Assembly: GCA_040384625.1 (NCBI GenBank)
Contig: JAZKIW010000006.1
Coordinates: forward strand, 1-64,000
Length of the DNA stretch: 64,000 nt
Source: CADEEN01 sp040384625
GTDB lineage: Bacteria; Pseudomonadota; Gammaproteobacteria; Burkholderiales; Burkholderiaceae_C
Direction: 5' to 3'
Part shown: in pieces, positions 55,880 to 64,000 of the stretch
Layout: each line of letters opens with the position of its first letter
How positions within the stretch are numbered: position 1 is the first letter of the stretch
Notes under the pieces: generated by a model
The model's database searches: none
What the model saw: only the letters and a program-made list of their open reading frames with translations
Told to the model about the DNA's origin: nothing
Program-made: the position numbers and the translations under genes

Positions 55880-56722
55880 TCAGGTCTTGGCTTGGATCAG
55901 CGAGCCGGCGTCGGCCTGCCGCGTGTGCAGGTTGAAGGTCGCGCCCTGCGTCAGGATGTGCAGCTTCATGCCGAGCAGGCACACCGGCTTACCCTCGGCG
56001 ATGCTGTCCATCGACGAGAACTGCACCTCGGCGGCGTCGACCACGGTGATGCCGCCCGAGCCCTGCACGTGCACGGTGTTGTCGGGGGCGATGAAGGCAG
56101 CCGTGTCCTCGTCCAGACCGAGGCCGATCGCGAACGGGTTGTAGGCCAGCGCGGTCAGGAGGCGGCCGAGGCGGTCGCGCTGGCGGAAATGCTGGTCGAT
56201 GATGAAGCGGTTGGTCAGGCCCAGGCCCGGCGCCAGGCGCACCGAGCCCGCGACCGGCGAGCTGCCCTCGTCGCCGAAGGCGATCATGTGTTCGCTGATG
56301 AAGGCCGCGCCGGCACTGGTGCCTGCCACCGGCACGCCGGCAGCATTCAAGGCACGCACCGCCCTGGCGACCGAGGTGCCGCCGATCAGGGTCGACAGCC
56401 GCAGCTGGTTGCCACCGGTGAAGAAGACGCCCGTCGCCTGCTGCAAGCGGTCCAGCCGGCCTGGCTCTTCAGCGTCGCGCCGGGTGTCGAAGTCGATTGC
56501 GGTGACGCGCGCGGCGCCGAGCCCGCCGAACAGGCGCTCATAGCGGGCGCCGGTGTCGCGCAATTGGCTGGCCGTCGGAATGACGACGATGTCGGCCCGC
56601 TCGGCCCCCGCCAATTGCACGAAGCGCTGCAGGATCGCCGGCGCGTTGTCCTTCTCCTCGGCGCCGCCGATCGGGATGATCCAGCCGCGCTGCTTGCCCT
56701 CGGCGACCTTGCTCGCACACAT
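55880..56722 (-). CDS. cphB: Cyanophycinase
   Basis: A 280-residue serine exopeptidase of family S51 that cuts cyanophycin to beta-Asp-Arg dipeptides. GWIIPIGGAEEK, VVIPTASQLRDTGARY, GVFFTGGNQLRL and the nucleophile Ser136 in GTSAGAAFIS are present, with DEDTAAFI near the end. I chose the ATG at 56722, which gives the family length; the upstream in-frame extension is not conserved. Placement before cphA in one operon couples synthesis and mobilisation of the nitrogen store. Confidence 0.95.
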   Translation of the reverse strand: MCASKVAEGKQRGWIIPIGGAEEKDNAPAILQRFVQLAGAERADIVVIPTASQLRDTGARYERLFGGLGAARVTAIDFDTRRDAEEPGRLDRLQQATGVFFTGGNQLRLSTLIGGTSVARAVRALNAAGVPVAGTSAGAAFISEHMIAFGDEGSSPVAGSVRLAPGLGLTNRFIIDQHFRQRDRLGRLLTALAYNPFAIGLGLDEDTAAFIAPDNTVHVQGSGGITVVDAAEVQFSSMDSIAEGKPVCLLGMKLHILTQGATFNLHTRQADAGSLIQAKT

Positions 56723-56790
56723 CCGTTGCACCGGTGATTGCCCAACCGCGATGATGCCAGCCGCACATGCCGGCGTCGCCGCGCCCGGGC

Positions 56791-57861
56791 TCAGGCCGGT
56801 CGATCGAGCAAGTCCGGGCCCGCTTGCGCCGTTGTGGCGCACCCCGCGAGCACCATCGCGATCTCGAGTTCGTCGCGCAACAGGCGCAGCGCCTGCGCCA
56901 CGCCTTGGGGCCCGGCCGCGGCCAGCGCGAAGTACAGCGGTCGACCGACCAAGACCGCGCGCGCGCCGAGTGCCAGCGCCTTCAGCACGTCGGTGCCGCG
57001 GCGGATGCCACCATCAACCAGCAGAGGCACGCTGCCCGCCACGGCGTCGGCGATGCGCGGCAAGGCGCGCGCCGTCGCGAAGCCGCTGTCCAGGGTGCGC
57101 CCGCCATGGTTCGACACGACGATCGCCGCGACGCCTGCCGCCGCGGCCTGCTTCGCGTCGGCTGGGTGCAGCAAGCCTTTGACCAGGACCGGCAGCTTGC
57201 ACGCGCCCAGCAACCAGTCGAGATCGTTCCAGGTCATCGCCGGGTGCGTCGCTGCATCAGCCGGCGGTGGCGGTAGGTCGGCCAGGTTCACCGCCGTCAC
57301 GCCTGGCGGCGGCGCAAAGCCGCCCCGCCGTTCGCGGTCGCGCGCGCCGTTGCACACCGAGTCGAGCGTCAGCACGATGGCGTCGAAGCCCGCCGCACGG
57401 GCCCGTTCGGTCAGTGCGAGATCGAAGCCACGGTCGTGGTGCAGGCGCATCTGCAGTGTCAGCGGGCCGCGCCCGGGTTCGTCGCGCACCAGGGCGCCGA
57501 TCTCCTCGATCGAGACCCCCGCCTGCTCGGCCAGCACAAAGCCGGCGCCTTGCGCGGCGGCGGCCAGCGCGCTGGCCGCCTCGCCATGCGGGTGGGCCAT
57601 GCGCTGCCAGGCCATTGGCGCCATCCACAACGGGTGCGGCCAGCGGCGGCCGAGGCACTCGATGCCTGTGTCCACTGTGCTCACATCGCGCAGCACACGC
57701 GGCACCAGGCAAATCGCATCCCACGCCGCACGGTTGGCCGCCAACGTGCCCTCGTCGCCGGCACCACCGGCGATGTAGTCGAACGCCGCGGGGTCGAGCC
57801 GATCACGCGCCAGCGCCTCGAAGTCGTGCAGGTTGATCGCGGGCGACGCCACAGCGGTCAA
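56791..57861 (-). CDS. FMN-dependent alpha-hydroxyacid oxidase/dehydrogenase (LldD family)
   Basis: A 356-residue TIM-barrel flavoprotein. DYIAGGAGDEGTLAANRAAW, PLWMAPMAWQRM, LVKGLLHPADAKQAAAAGV (Lys228) and VSNHGGRTLDSG with catalytic His252 are the family blocks. It oxidises a 2-hydroxyacid such as lactate, glycolate or mandelate; which one is not readable. It could be the last gene of the iron operon (70 bases after piuC), but a GC hairpin element lies between. Confidence 0.88.
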   Translation of the reverse strand: MTAVASPAINLHDFEALARDRLDPAAFDYIAGGAGDEGTLAANRAAWDAICLVPRVLRDVSTVDTGIECLGRRWPHPLWMAPMAWQRMAHPHGEAASALAAAAQGAGFVLAEQAGVSIEEIGALVRDEPGRGPLTLQMRLHHDRGFDLALTERARAAGFDAIVLTLDSVCNGARDRERRGGFAPPPGVTAVNLADLPPPPADAATHPAMTWNDLDWLLGACKLPVLVKGLLHPADAKQAAAAGVAAIVVSNHGGRTLDSGFATARALPRIADAVAGSVPLLVDGGIRRGTDVLKALALGARAVLVGRPLYFALAAAGPQGVAQALRLLRDELEIAMVLAGCATTAQAGPDLLDRPA

Positions 57862-57865
57862 TTGG

Positions 57866-57913
57866 CCCCCTTGGCCCTGCGGGCGGTCTCCACGAGGGGG
57901 AGCGAGCGCCGCG
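57866..57913. repeat. GC-rich intergenic hairpin element, second copy
   Basis: CCCCC at 57866-57870 can pair with GGGGG at 57896-57900, enclosing a smaller GCCC-TGC-GGGC hairpin (57874-57884); it continues GGGGGAGCGAGCGCCGCGGG. The core GGGGGAGCG and GCGCCGC is shared with the element at 18470-18497. It separates the hydroxyacid oxidase from piuC and may act as a transcript end or processing signal. Confidence 0.55.
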
Positions 57914-57931
57914 GGAAGGGCCCCTCTGCGC

Positions 57932-58615
57932 TCACGTGTCGGCCCATTCGCGCAGCAGGTTGTGGTACACGCCGGTTAGGCGGACCGTCTCTTCGCCCTC
58001 GCCATGCCGCGCGCGCAGCGCGCTGATCGCGCCGTCGAGCTCCCACAGCAGGCGACGCTGTTCGGTCTGGCGAACCATGCTCTCGATCCAGAAGAAGCTG
58101 GCCAGTCGCACGCCGCGCGTCACCGGCTCAACGCGGTGCACGCTGCTGCCGGGGTACAGCACCAGGTCGCCGGCCTCGAGCTTGATGCGTTGCTCGCCGA
58201 AGCTGTGGTCGATGACGAGCTCGCCACCGTCGTAGCTCAGCGGGTCGGAGAGGAACAGCGTCGCGCTGATGTCGCTGCGCAGCTTCTCGGCGCCGCCCGG
58301 CACGAAGCGCACCGCCTGATCGACATGGGCGCCATAGAAATTCTGATCCCCACCATAGCGGTTGAACTGGGGTGGCAACACCCGCTTGGGCAGGGCCGCG
58401 GCGAAGAAGCCCGTGTTCCGTTCGAGCGCGCCGAGCACCATATCCTGCAAGGTGATGGACGCCTCGCTGCCCCTTGCGAGTTGCTGGTTGTTCTTGACCC
58501 GCGCCGCCTGCGGGCCCGCCGTGGCGCGGCCGTCGTCCCAGGCCGCAGCGTCGAGCAGACGCTGCGCCTGGGTCAGTGCAGTGGCATCCAGCAGGCCGGC
58601 GATGCGGATCAGCAT
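57932..58615 (-). CDS. Fe2+-dependent dioxygenase PiuC (PKHD-type hydroxylase)
   Basis: A 227-residue iron/2-oxoglutarate hydroxylase. The facial triad His97-x-Asp99 (FYGAHVDQ) and His160 (YPGSSVHRVEPV), with Arg170 for 2-oxoglutarate, is complete. PiuC/YbiX proteins regularly accompany catecholate siderophore receptors and are thought to modify the siderophore or help iron release. It lies 22 bases after the receptor gene and is almost certainly co-transcribed with it. Confidence 0.92.
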   Translation of the reverse strand: MLIRIAGLLDATALTQAQRLLDAAAWDDGRATAGPQAARVKNNQQLARGSEASITLQDMVLGALERNTGFFAAALPKRVLPPQFNRYGGDQNFYGAHVDQAVRFVPGGAEKLRSDISATLFLSDPLSYDGGELVIDHSFGEQRIKLEAGDLVLYPGSSVHRVEPVTRGVRLASFFWIESMVRQTEQRRLLWELDGAISALRARHGEGEETVRLTGVYHNLLREWADT

Positions 58616-58637
58616 CGCCGGATTGTCACCGCTCGGA

Positions 58638-60920
58638 TCAGAACTTCCACGAGCCGGTCACCTGGAGCATGCGCCCCGGGCCGGGGATGTAGTGGTTGGT
58701 GTAGAGCGACTCCGCATACAGCTTGTCGGTGACGTTGATCAGGTTCGCCTTGATGGTGAACTGGTCGCGTGCCACCACATACTCGGCCATCAGGTCGCCC
58801 GTGATGAACTTCGGCACCACCACGCCGACCGGGTTGCGCAGCGGCGTCTGCGACGAGCGTGCATTCAGGCCGCCGCCGACGCGCAGCCTGGGCGTCAGCT
58901 GGTAGGTGGTCCAGATCGTGCCGGAGTGGCGCGGCGTCAGCGAAGGTCGTGAGCCCTCCCCTTCGGCGCCAGGAACGCCCTCGTCGATGCGCGCCACCGG
59001 CAGCCACATGTAGGAACCGTAGACCTCCCAGCCCGGCGCCAGGCGGCCGGTCAGGTCGAGTTCGATGCCCGCCACATGGCGCTTGCCCGATAGCGTGACC
59101 AGGTCGACCAGCGGATCGGTGTTGCGCTCGTGCAGCTTGGTCGTGCGGAACAGCGCGACGCGTGTCGTGAAGTTGCTGTCGATGTCCCAGCGCCCGCCGA
59201 GCTCGACATTGATCGACTGTTCGGGCGGGATGTCGGCGTTGTCGGCAGAAAGCGAGTAGGCGTCTCCCGAGGTGTTGAACGAGGTGGCAGCCGAGAAGTG
59301 GAGCGAGAGCTTCTCATTCGGCTGGTAGATCAAGCCGGCACGCTTGGACAGCTCGCTGACCTTCATGCGGTAGCTCGTGGTGGCGACCGGCCCCGGTGCG
59401 TTGTTCGGGATCGCAAAGGCGTCGTAGTCGCCGGTCAGCTCGTCGTAGCGCAGGCCCATCAGCAGCTTCCAGCCGGGCAGGAACTCGATCAGGTCCTGCA
59501 CATACGCGCCAAAGGCCTGCGACTCGTACTGGTTGGTCTTGCGCAGGACGCGCCTGCCCTCGTCGACGAAGGCGCCGTCGTCGGGCGACCCGACGGTCGT
59601 GGTCGGCTTGGTCAGGTTGACGCCACCCTGGGCGGCGCTGCGCTGGTTGAACACCTGCTTGTGTTCACTCGCCGCATCGACGCCGGCCAGGATCTCGTGA
59701 CGCATGCCCAACGCTTCGAAGCGGCTCGACAGGTCGCTTTGCACGAACAACGTGCGCATGTCCTGGATCTTCAGTTGCGTGCCGCGCGTGAGCACGGTGT
59801 CGGGCCCGAAGGTGTCCAGCGAGACCACCTGCCCGCCCGGCTGCAGCGCCGCTGCGGCGAAGCGCACGGTGCCGGCACGCTGGTCGCGCGAATAGGACCC
59901 GATGCGCGCCCGCGTGCTCAGCTCGGTGCGCGGGCTGAAGCGGTGGATGTGGCCGAGCGAGAGCGTGCTGGCCGTGCCGGCGTTGTAATCGCTGGCCATG
60001 CCGTAGTAGCGCTCCGGGGGCAAAGGCAGCAATTGGTTGGCCACCGGCGAAGCGGCGGTGGGCCGGATGAAGGGCATGCCGTAGTTCATGCCATTGTGGT
60101 TGTCGAGGTGGTACAGCCCGATGGAGAACTCGTCTTTCTCGCCGATCCCGAAGCGGTAGCCGGCGCCGAAGCCCCACTTGTCGAGCGAGCTGCCGGCGCC
60201 ATTGTTCTTGGATTGGGTGGCCATCACGCCGATGTTGTAGGCGCTGCTCTCGCTGACGCGCACGTTGTGCTCGCCCACCACGCGCATGTGCTCGTGGCTG
60301 CCGAGCGTGACGTCGATCTGGCTCTCGCTGAGCAGGCGCGGCGCCTTGGTCACCAGGTTGACAGCACCGCCGGTCGAGCCGCGGCCGAACAGCATCGACG
60401 CTGAGCCGCGCAGCACCTCCAGGCGCTCCAGGAAGAAGGTGTCGCGGTCGTAGAACGCCGGGTCGCGCATGCCGTCGACGAACACGTCGCCGCTGGCCTG
60501 GAGCGGAAAGCCGCGCAGGCGGATGTCCTCTTCGCCACCCTCGGCGGCCAGGAAGGTGATGCCGGAGGTGTTGCGCAGCGCGTCCTTCATCGTGTCGAGG
60601 TTGCGGTCGTCGATCAGCCGCTCCGTCACCACCGTCACCGACTGCGGTACATCGCGCAGGTCCTGCTTGCCCTTGCCGATGGTCGTGGTGGTTGCACGCA
60701 AGGTCTCCTTGTCGGTGGGCTCTGCCGCGGCCTTGGCGCGCACCACCGGCAGGACCGGAGCGGTGTCGGTCGATGCGGGTGCAGGTGCGGGCGCGGGCGC
60801 CGGCGCCGGTGCGGGCGCCGTCGACTGCGCGATGGCTCCGCCTGCCCACAGGGCGAGCACGGCTGGGATCGGCAGCAAGGCGGTCGCCGGGCGACGGCGG
60901 TTTCGAGCGGGTGCTGTCAC
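58638..60920 (-). CDS. TonB-dependent catecholate siderophore receptor (Fiu-like)
   Basis: A 760-residue outer-membrane receptor. Signal peptide up to about residue 32 (AIAQ), then an Ala-Pro repeat linker, TonB-box/plug region starting about residue 65 (DVPQSVTVVTERLIDDRN, GFPLQASGDVFVDGMRDP, LEVLRGSASMLFGRGSTGG), a 22-strand barrel and a final aromatic Phe (VTGSWKF). It imports ferric siderophores, probably catecholates as in Fiu, with energy from TonB. It starts 9 bases after the tonB gene. Confidence 0.93.
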   Translation of the reverse strand: MTAPARNRRRPATALLPIPAVLALWAGGAIAQSTAPAPAPAPAPAPAPASTDTAPVLPVVRAKAAAEPTDKETLRATTTTIGKGKQDLRDVPQSVTVVTERLIDDRNLDTMKDALRNTSGITFLAAEGGEEDIRLRGFPLQASGDVFVDGMRDPAFYDRDTFFLERLEVLRGSASMLFGRGSTGGAVNLVTKAPRLLSESQIDVTLGSHEHMRVVGEHNVRVSESSAYNIGVMATQSKNNGAGSSLDKWGFGAGYRFGIGEKDEFSIGLYHLDNHNGMNYGMPFIRPTAASPVANQLLPLPPERYYGMASDYNAGTASTLSLGHIHRFSPRTELSTRARIGSYSRDQRAGTVRFAAAALQPGGQVVSLDTFGPDTVLTRGTQLKIQDMRTLFVQSDLSSRFEALGMRHEILAGVDAASEHKQVFNQRSAAQGGVNLTKPTTTVGSPDDGAFVDEGRRVLRKTNQYESQAFGAYVQDLIEFLPGWKLLMGLRYDELTGDYDAFAIPNNAPGPVATTSYRMKVSELSKRAGLIYQPNEKLSLHFSAATSFNTSGDAYSLSADNADIPPEQSINVELGGRWDIDSNFTTRVALFRTTKLHERNTDPLVDLVTLSGKRHVAGIELDLTGRLAPGWEVYGSYMWLPVARIDEGVPGAEGEGSRPSLTPRHSGTIWTTYQLTPRLRVGGGLNARSSQTPLRNPVGVVVPKFITGDLMAEYVVARDQFTIKANLINVTDKLYAESLYTNHYIPGPGRMLQVTGSWKF

Positions 60921-60929
60921 GGTTCTCCT

Positions 60930-61601
60930 TCAGGTGTCCAGTTCGAATACGAGGGGCATCACGACCCAGAAGGGGCGCGCGACACCGTCTTCGCGGTAAG
61001 GCTTGAAGCGTGTGGCGCGCACCGTGGCGAGCGCTGCCTCGTCCAGGCGCGCGTAGCCCGAGGAGCGCAGCACCAGGCACTGCTCGGTCCGCCCCTGTTC
61101 GTCCACGCGCACGCGGACCTGCACCTGGCCCTGTTCACGCATGCGCCGCGCGGCCTGCGGGTACAGCAGCTGGGGCGGGGACAGGTATTCGACCTGGCTG
61201 ATGGCAATCTGCCGCTCGGCCGGCGGCGCGGTGGGGGGCGGGGCCGGCGGCGCCACCGCGACCGCTTCGCTGACGGGGGCCGCCGGTCGAACCGGTGCGC
61301 TGATCGGCGGCGTCGGTGTCCACTCGATGGTCGGCACGGCCAGCGGCACAGGGGGTGTGGGGGCGTGCAGCACGCGCGGCAAGGGCAGCGGTTCGGCCGC
61401 CACGGGCTCGGGTCGCTCGGCGCTGACGATGCGCACCATCAGCGGGGCGACATGGTCGGCGGCCTCCCGCACCGCCGGCATCTGCGACAGCAGCCAGCCC
61501 AGGCCCAGGTGCAGCAGCACGATGGCGATCATCGCGCCGGGTTTCGGCTTCGGGCCCCAGCGCGGGCTGGCATTGAAGGGGCTGAGCGGGAGGGCGGCCA
61601 T
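60930..61601 (-). CDS. tonB: Energy transducer TonB
   Basis: A 223-residue TonB-family protein: one N-terminal membrane anchor (AMIAIVLLHLGLGWLLSQMP), a long Pro-rich periplasmic spacer (PTIEWTPTPPISAPVRPAAP), and a C-terminal domain from about residue 140 (VEYLSPPQLLYPQAARRM, VDEQGRTEQCLVLRSSGYAR, RFKPYREDGV). It transmits proton-motive force to the receptor encoded next door. I chose the ATG at 61601; the in-frame ATG at 61649 lies inside an operator-like inverted repeat and would add a basic, non-conserved leader. Confidence 0.92.
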   Translation of the reverse strand: MAALPLSPFNASPRWGPKPKPGAMIAIVLLHLGLGWLLSQMPAVREAADHVAPLMVRIVSAERPEPVAAEPLPLPRVLHAPTPPVPLAVPTIEWTPTPPISAPVRPAAPVSEAVAVAPPAPPPTAPPAERQIAISQVEYLSPPQLLYPQAARRMREQGQVQVRVRVDEQGRTEQCLVLRSSGYARLDEAALATVRATRFKPYREDGVARPFWVVMPLVFELDT

Positions 61602-61642
61602 GCGAAGAGACGGATACCGGCGGGACAGGATCGGGCGGAAAG

Positions 61643-61673
61643 TTCGCATTCAGTATAAATGCGAATCATTCCT
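61643..61673. promoter_or_regulatory. Fur-box-like site with perfect 8-base inverted repeat
   Basis: Upstream of tonB, TTCGCATT (61643-61650) and AATGCGAA (61658-61665) form a perfect inverted repeat with a 7-base spacer; overlapping it, the stretch AAATGCGAATCATTCCTATT matches the half-site AATCATT of the Fur consensus and the common betaproteobacterial form GCGAATCATT. This predicts iron-repressed transcription of tonB, the receptor and piuC. Confidence 0.65.
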
Positions 61674-61712
61674 ATTTTCAATCCTAATGCCGTCGGGCGT
61701 CGCGGCGGCGCA

Positions 61713-62693
61713 TCAGTCGTATCGCGCTGCCGCCCTGGCCAGCAACCGCCCTACGCTGTCACGCAGGGTCGGCGGTGCCTCCACCTCGACCTGCTCACCG
61801 TGGCGCAGGATGTCCATCGCCAGTTCGGTTGCGTCGGCGTAGGGCACACGCAGCGTCAGCGAGCCATCGTCGTGCAGCGTGCCCTGCTGTTGCGGGTGCC
61901 ACTGTTCATGCTGCACCCACTGCGCCGCCTCGGGCGAGAACCGGAGCGTCGCCCACTGCACCTTCGCGCCGCTGAAGGCGCCATAGCCGGCGTCGAGCGC
62001 GGCCTCGATCGCCTTCACCGATACGTCCTTCGCGCGTTCCTCCAGCAGCGTGGCGCGGCTGATCGCATCCAGCGCGAAGCGCCGCAACGCGTCGCTCGTG
62101 TGGCACCACGCATCGAGGTACCAGGTGTTGCGCCAATAGACCAGGCGCTGCGGCGAAACGCTGCGTTCGGTCTGTTCGCGCCGGCTGCGCACGTAGTACT
62201 GCATCTGCACGCGCCGGCGCTGGGTGAGCGCACTGCCGATCAGCTCGAAATGCCGCCCCATCACCGGCCGACGCGCCGCACCCAGGATCTTGACGCGCTT
62301 CATCATCTCCCGGGCTTCCGCATCGCTGGTGCCCAGCATGCCGTGCAACTTGTCGAGCAAGGGCTGCAGATGACGCGCCAGCACACCCCCCTCGTCCAGC
62401 CCCTGAATCAGCTGGTGCATCGTGAGCAGGGCGTGGATCTCGCGCTCACTGAACCAGACGCCAGGCAGTTCGTGCCGCACCTGACGCTGATCGCGCGCAT
62501 CGGGGCGCATCGAGTAGCCGTTCGCAAAGCGGTCGTAGACGATCGGCGCATCCAGACGATCGCGCAGGTACTCAAGATCGCGCTTCAGGGTCGCGCGGCT
62601 CACGCCAAGCTCGTCCATCAATGCGACGAACGACACCGAGCCGCGGCTGCGGATCAGCATCTCAATCTTGTAGAAGCGTTCGGTGCGGTCCAT
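61713..62693 (-). CDS. WYL-domain transcriptional regulator
   Basis: A 326-residue regulator with an N-terminal HTH_11 (FYKIEMLIRSRGSVSFVALM, GVSRATLKRDLEYL) and a C-terminal WYL domain (LVYWRNTWYLDAWCHTSDAL, RFALDAISRATLL). WYL proteins sense ligands, sometimes nucleic acids, and often control DNA repair or defence genes. The ATG at 62693 starts MDRTERFYKIEM. Its divergent neighbour encodes an HlyD/ABC exporter 56 bases away, a possible target. It is oriented toward the iron operon without overlapping it. Confidence 0.9.
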   Translation of the reverse strand: MDRTERFYKIEMLIRSRGSVSFVALMDELGVSRATLKRDLEYLRDRLDAPIVYDRFANGYSMRPDARDQRQVRHELPGVWFSEREIHALLTMHQLIQGLDEGGVLARHLQPLLDKLHGMLGTSDAEAREMMKRVKILGAARRPVMGRHFELIGSALTQRRRVQMQYYVRSRREQTERSVSPQRLVYWRNTWYLDAWCHTSDALRRFALDAISRATLLEERAKDVSVKAIEAALDAGYGAFSGAKVQWATLRFSPEAAQWVQHEQWHPQQQGTLHDDGSLTLRVPYADATELAMDILRHGEQVEVEAPPTLRDSVGRLLARAAARYD

Positions 62694-62749
62694 CGCTGTC
62701 GGGGCTGTGTGCGGCTGGATACTACGCAATGGCCCCCTGGAGAGCTTCG

Positions 62750-63712
62750 ATGAGATGCCGCCTGCCCACCGTGATCGCCCTCCTGCTGTGCGCCTGCACA
62801 GGCAGCACGAAAGACGACCCGGCCATGAGCGGCTACGCCGAAGCCGAGCTGGTCTACGTGGCGCCCGCAGCGGCGGGCACCCTGCGGGCCCTGGCGGTGC
62901 AGCGCGGCGACAGCGTCAAGCGCGGGCAGCGGCTCTACGCACTCGACAGCGACGCCGAGCTGCTGGAAAAGCAGGCCGCGCAGGCGCGCAGTGAGCAGGC
63001 CCAGGCCCAGGAGCAGGACCTGCGCAAGGGCAAGCGGCCGGCCGAGCTGCAGGCCATCGATCAGCAACTGGTACAGGCGCGCGCCACGTTGGCGGCGTCG
63101 ACCTCCACGCTGCAACGCAACCAGCTCCTCGTCAACCAGGGCTTCCAGTCGCCGCTGCGCCTCGAGGAGCTGGTTGCGGCGCGCGACCGTGATGCCGCGC
63201 ATGTGCGCGAACTGCAGGCGCAGCGCGCTCTGGCCACCCAGGCCGCGAGAAGCGACGAGATTGCCGCCGCCGCCGCCGGATCGCGCAGCGCCTCGAGCGA
63301 CGTGGCCCTGACTGCCTGGCGCGAAGCGCAGAAGACCCGCGAGGCGCCGGCCGACGCCCTGGTGTTCGACGTCATGTACCGCGTCGGCGAATGGGTCAAT
63401 GCTGGCGCACCAGTGGTGGCGCTGCTGCCGCCCGGGGCGCTGAAGCTGCGTTTCTTCGTGCCCGAGGCTGCGCTGCCACGGGCCGCGGTCGGCGCGGAGG
63501 TCGCGCTCGCCTGCGACGGTTGCGGCAGCGGCTTGCGCGCACGCATCCGCTGGGTGTCTCCGCAGGCGGAGTACACGCCCCCGGTGATCTACAGCAATGC
63601 CAGCCGCAGCAAACTGGTGTTCGCGGTCGAGGCCACGCCGCTGGAGGGAGCGGCCTCGCTGAAGCCAGGGCAGCCGATCGATGTGCGCTTCGCGCCAGCC
63701 AAGGCGCCATGA
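62750..63712 (+). CDS. HlyD family secretion (membrane-fusion) protein
   Basis: A 320-residue periplasmic adaptor. Its signal ends in a lipobox-like LLCAC (about residues 11-15), suggesting a lipoprotein. The biotinyl-lipoyl half-motif VQRGDSVKRGQRLYALDS is followed by a coiled-coil hairpin (about 75-190, rich in Gln/Ala/Glu) and the returning half GEWVNAGAPVVALLPPG. It resembles the YbhG-type partner of ABC exporters. ATG 62750 is preceded by GGAGAG; the stop overlaps the downstream ABC gene's ATG. Confidence 0.9.
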   Translation: MRCRLPTVIALLLCACTGSTKDDPAMSGYAEAELVYVAPAAAGTLRALAVQRGDSVKRGQRLYALDSDAELLEKQAAQARSEQAQAQEQDLRKGKRPAELQAIDQQLVQARATLAASTSTLQRNQLLVNQGFQSPLRLEELVAARDRDAAHVRELQAQRALATQAARSDEIAAAAAGSRSASSDVALTAWREAQKTREAPADALVFDVMYRVGEWVNAGAPVVALLPPGALKLRFFVPEAALPRAAVGAEVALACDGCGSGLRARIRWVSPQAEYTPPVIYSNASRSKLVFAVEATPLEGAASLKPGQPIDVRFAPAKAP

Positions 63713-64000
63713 GCGATTTCGCGATCGATGTTCGCGGCCTGACGAAGTCTTTCGGCGCGCGCAAGGTGGTCGACGACCTGTCGATCCAGGTCCGGCGCGG
63801 CGAGATTTGCGGCTTCCTCGGTCCCAATGGCAGCGGCAAGACGACCACCATCCGCATGCTCTGCGGCTTGCTCGAACCGGACGCCGGTGAAGGCAGCTGC
63901 CTGGGACTGGACATCCGCACCCAATCGCGCCAGATCAAGCTGCGCGTGGGCTACATGACGCAGCGCTTCGGTCTCTACGAAGACCTGTCGATCGAAGAGA
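63709..64000 (+). CDS. ABC exporter ATP-binding protein, truncated by the window end
   Basis: The first 97 residues of an ABC ATPase: VRGLTKSFGARKVVDDLSIQ, Walker A GPNGSGKTT, the following IRMLCGLLEPDAGE and the Q-loop MTQRFGLYEDLSIEE. The YbhF-like family is likely given the HlyD partner; Walker B lies beyond the window. The ATG overlaps the HlyD stop (ATGA). Confidence 0.92.
   Translation, partial: MSDFAIDVRGLTKSFGARKVVDDLSIQVRRGEICGFLGPNGSGKTTTIRMLCGLLEPDAGEGSCLGLDIRTQSRQIKLRVGYMTQRFGLYEDLSIEE

Noticed and set aside
53313..56144. 943-codon open frame on the plus strand
   Set aside because: Mirror of cphA and cphB; no domain or signal, while the minus strand has complete family motifs.
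60770..60830. GGYGCS-type tandem repeat
   Set aside because: It encodes the Ala-Pro linker after the receptor signal peptide, a common coding low-complexity stretch rather than a DNA element.

Overview
The window looks like a chromosomal segment of a high-GC betaproteobacterium of the order Burkholderiales, probably a Rubrivivax/Leptothrix/Comamonadaceae relative. This rests on strong GC bias at third codon positions, very dense minus-strand operons with 1-4 nt start/stop overlaps (ATGA, GTGA, TTGA), HAAT-type Liv transporters, a Bug-type binding protein, a PEP-CTERM protein, cyanophycin genes and PaaI/acyl-CoA dehydrogenase clusters. It comes from a draft assembly: exactly 100 N at 37135-37234 interrupt comEC. 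I see no rRNA, tRNA, CRISPR array, insertion sequence, phage or plasmid gene. No stretch over 300 bases is empty of coding signal; the longest weakly coding stretch is 2175-2722, which holds what looks like a gene remnant.

Region 1 (1-2.7 kb): a PEP-CTERM exported protein, a convergent Tat/lipoprotein-type beta-helix protein and a gene remnant. Region 2 (2.7-21.5 kb, all minus strand): an acyl-CoA synthetase, a five-gene branched-chain-amino-acid-type ABC transporter (livKHMGF order) and a twelve-gene lipid operon (fadB-like fusion, thiolase, thioesterases, two acyl-CoA dehydrogenases, two SDRs, NADP oxidoreductase, acetyltransferase, ASCH protein and a 61-residue membrane protein). A perfect TetR-like palindrome sits just upstream of the fadB-like gene. 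Together they look like uptake, CoA activation and beta-oxidation of an organic acid or fatty acid. Region 3 (21.6-25.3 kb, plus strand): selO-msrB-yciB-bolA-ppiC, the first four translationally coupled.

Region 4 (25.4-37.5 kb, minus strand): a two-gene multiheme cytochrome c operon, then a compact five-gene operon with two circularly permuted ATP-grasp domains, two alpha-E domains and two transglutaminase-like proteins, one of them the 1130-residue DUF2126 type. This is a widespread but functionally unexplained putative amide-bond-forming system and the best candidate here for new biology. The two ends of comEC follow, split by the assembly gap. Region 5 (37.5-48.5 kb): RidA-like protein and DsbB (plus); a three-subunit 2-oxoacid oxidoreductase (Kor-type alpha, beta and FAD/Fe-S gamma subunits), a Bug binding protein and topoisomerase IV ParC (minus); and a divergent argP-argO/lysE pair with an AT-rich inverted repeat between them.

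Region 6 (48.5-56.7 kb, minus strand): MFS exporter and class V aminotransferase, then a cyanophycin operon cphB-cphA plus a third gene encoding a Mur-ligase-only CphA paralogue. Region 7 (56.8-64 kb): an FMN-dependent alpha-hydroxyacid oxidase, an iron-uptake operon (tonB, catecholate-type TonB-dependent receptor, PiuC dioxygenase) behind a Fur-box-like inverted repeat, a WYL-domain regulator, and divergently an HlyD/ABC exporter that runs off the window.
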